Source of the DNA: Acidobacteriota bacterium
GTDB lineage: Bacteria; Acidobacteriota; Vicinamibacteria; Vicinamibacterales; CAVVIG01
NCBI GenBank assembly: GCA_003222555.1
Contig: QHWL01000038.1
Span: 1-6,546, forward strand
Direction of reading: 5' to 3'
DNA: 6,546 bases
Shown here: positions 6,115 through 6,546 of the stretch, in pieces
Numbering within the stretch: position 1 is the first letter of the stretch
Layout of the letters: each line of letters opens with the position of its first letter
Translations under genes and position numbers: made by a program
Notes under the pieces: generated by a model
What the model was told of the DNA's origin: nothing
The model's input: the letters and a program-made list of their open reading frames with translations, nothing else
Database searches by the model: none

Positions 6115-6546
6115 CTACTTGCGTCCAGCCTCGCCAGACGCCGCGGCCCGGTCCTGTGCCCGGCCTCCGCCCAGCGTACCGGTCCAGAAGTAGACGTTTC
6201 CTTCGTGGCAGGCGTACTCGAACATCTGGTAATTGTCGTCGCGGGTCAAGGGCATCGCGATCTTCCACGGTGATGTGTACACCTTCGGATCGGTAATCGT
6301 CACTTCGTAGTCGATCGTCTTGTCGGAAACTCGTTTGAACCGCTCGACCACATGCAGCTGATCGCTGGCCGGGATTCCGCGGATACGGGCCGAGGCCGCA
6401 TTCGTCGCGATATCGCCCTTGCCGTTGTAATTGCTGATATCCACGACCAACGTATCGCCTTCCCAATGCCCGCGAGAATCTCCATCCCAGAAGCGGACGT
6501 TGGAGGGAAGATGCGGGCTCCCATCGGTGGGAATCACTCGCGCATC
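6115..6546 (-). CDS. C-terminal part of an unnamed conserved (probably exported) protein, 5'-truncated by the window
   Basis: The minus-strand frame is open from the right edge (codons for D-A-R-V-I-P) to a TAG at 6115-6117, giving 143 residues. The GTG at 6537 is internal, because the frame continues beyond it and the protein pattern normally begins earlier. Recognisable stretches are HLPSNVRFWDGDSRGHWEGDT, read as GDSRGHWEGDTLVVDISNYN, then HVVERFKRVSDKTIDYEVTITDP, WKIAMPLTRDD and FEYACHEGN. These mark a family common in Acidobacteriota and related soil bacteria that I know only as 'hypothetical protein'; full-length members are usually exported and several hundred residues long. No catalytic role is established. 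The Gly/Ala-rich tail after TGTLGGGRA is variable in the family. The gap of 158 bases to the SMP-30-like gene leaves co-transcription open. Confidence 0.8.
   Translation of the reverse strand, partial: DARVIPTDGSPHLPSNVRFWDGDSRGHWEGDTLVVDISNYNGKGDIATNAASARIRGIPASDQLHVVERFKRVSDKTIDYEVTITDPKVYTSPWKIAMPLTRDDNYQMFEYACHEGNVYFWTGTLGGGRAQDRAAASGEAGRK

Overview
The window is GC-rich bacterial DNA. The mix of genes suggests a soil Acidobacteriota chromosome, probably of the Vicinamibacteria type. The grounds are secreted SMP-30-like propellers, a secreted carboxymuconolactone-decarboxylase-like protein, an unnamed protein carrying GHWEGDTLVVD and YACHEGN motifs, and intergenic repeats rich in CGCAGAG and GGCGGAC boxes. 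The taxonomic call rests on familiarity with such genomes, not on a marker gene.

Layout. Positions 1-132 (+) hold the last 43 codons of a protein that looks like the final blade of an NHL/SMP-30-type beta-propeller. It converges on a run of minus-strand genes. Positions 133-352 are a repeat-rich convergent intergenic region with 14-bp perfect terminal inverted repeats and several hairpins. Reading the minus strand from the right edge, the order is: the C-terminal part of an unnamed conserved protein (6115 to the edge); a secreted SMP-30/gluconolactonase-like protein (4913-5956); a hairpin-rich gap; a HisD-family dehydrogenase (3405-4694); a short-chain dehydrogenase whose start overlaps the hisD stop (2638-3408); a secreted CMD-domain protein (1874-2521); and an MFS metabolite transporter (353-1765).

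How the genes may work together. The HisD-family enzyme and the SDR form a tightly coupled pair of NAD(P)-dependent alcohol dehydrogenases. No other histidine-biosynthesis gene is present. The HisD-type protein keeps all zinc and catalytic residues but carries [11 protein letters not shown], a pattern I associate with catabolic paralogues such as the sulfopropanediol 3-dehydrogenase HpsN rather than with biosynthetic histidinol dehydrogenase. With a metabolite:H+ type MFS carrier and two exported lactonase/CMD-like proteins on the same strand, the simplest reading is a small catabolic locus that takes up and oxidises a hydroxylated small molecule. The substrate cannot be read from the sequence.

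I found no CRISPR array, RNA gene, phage gene, transposase or clear new system. The most unusual non-coding element is the mosaic inverted repeat at 167-360.
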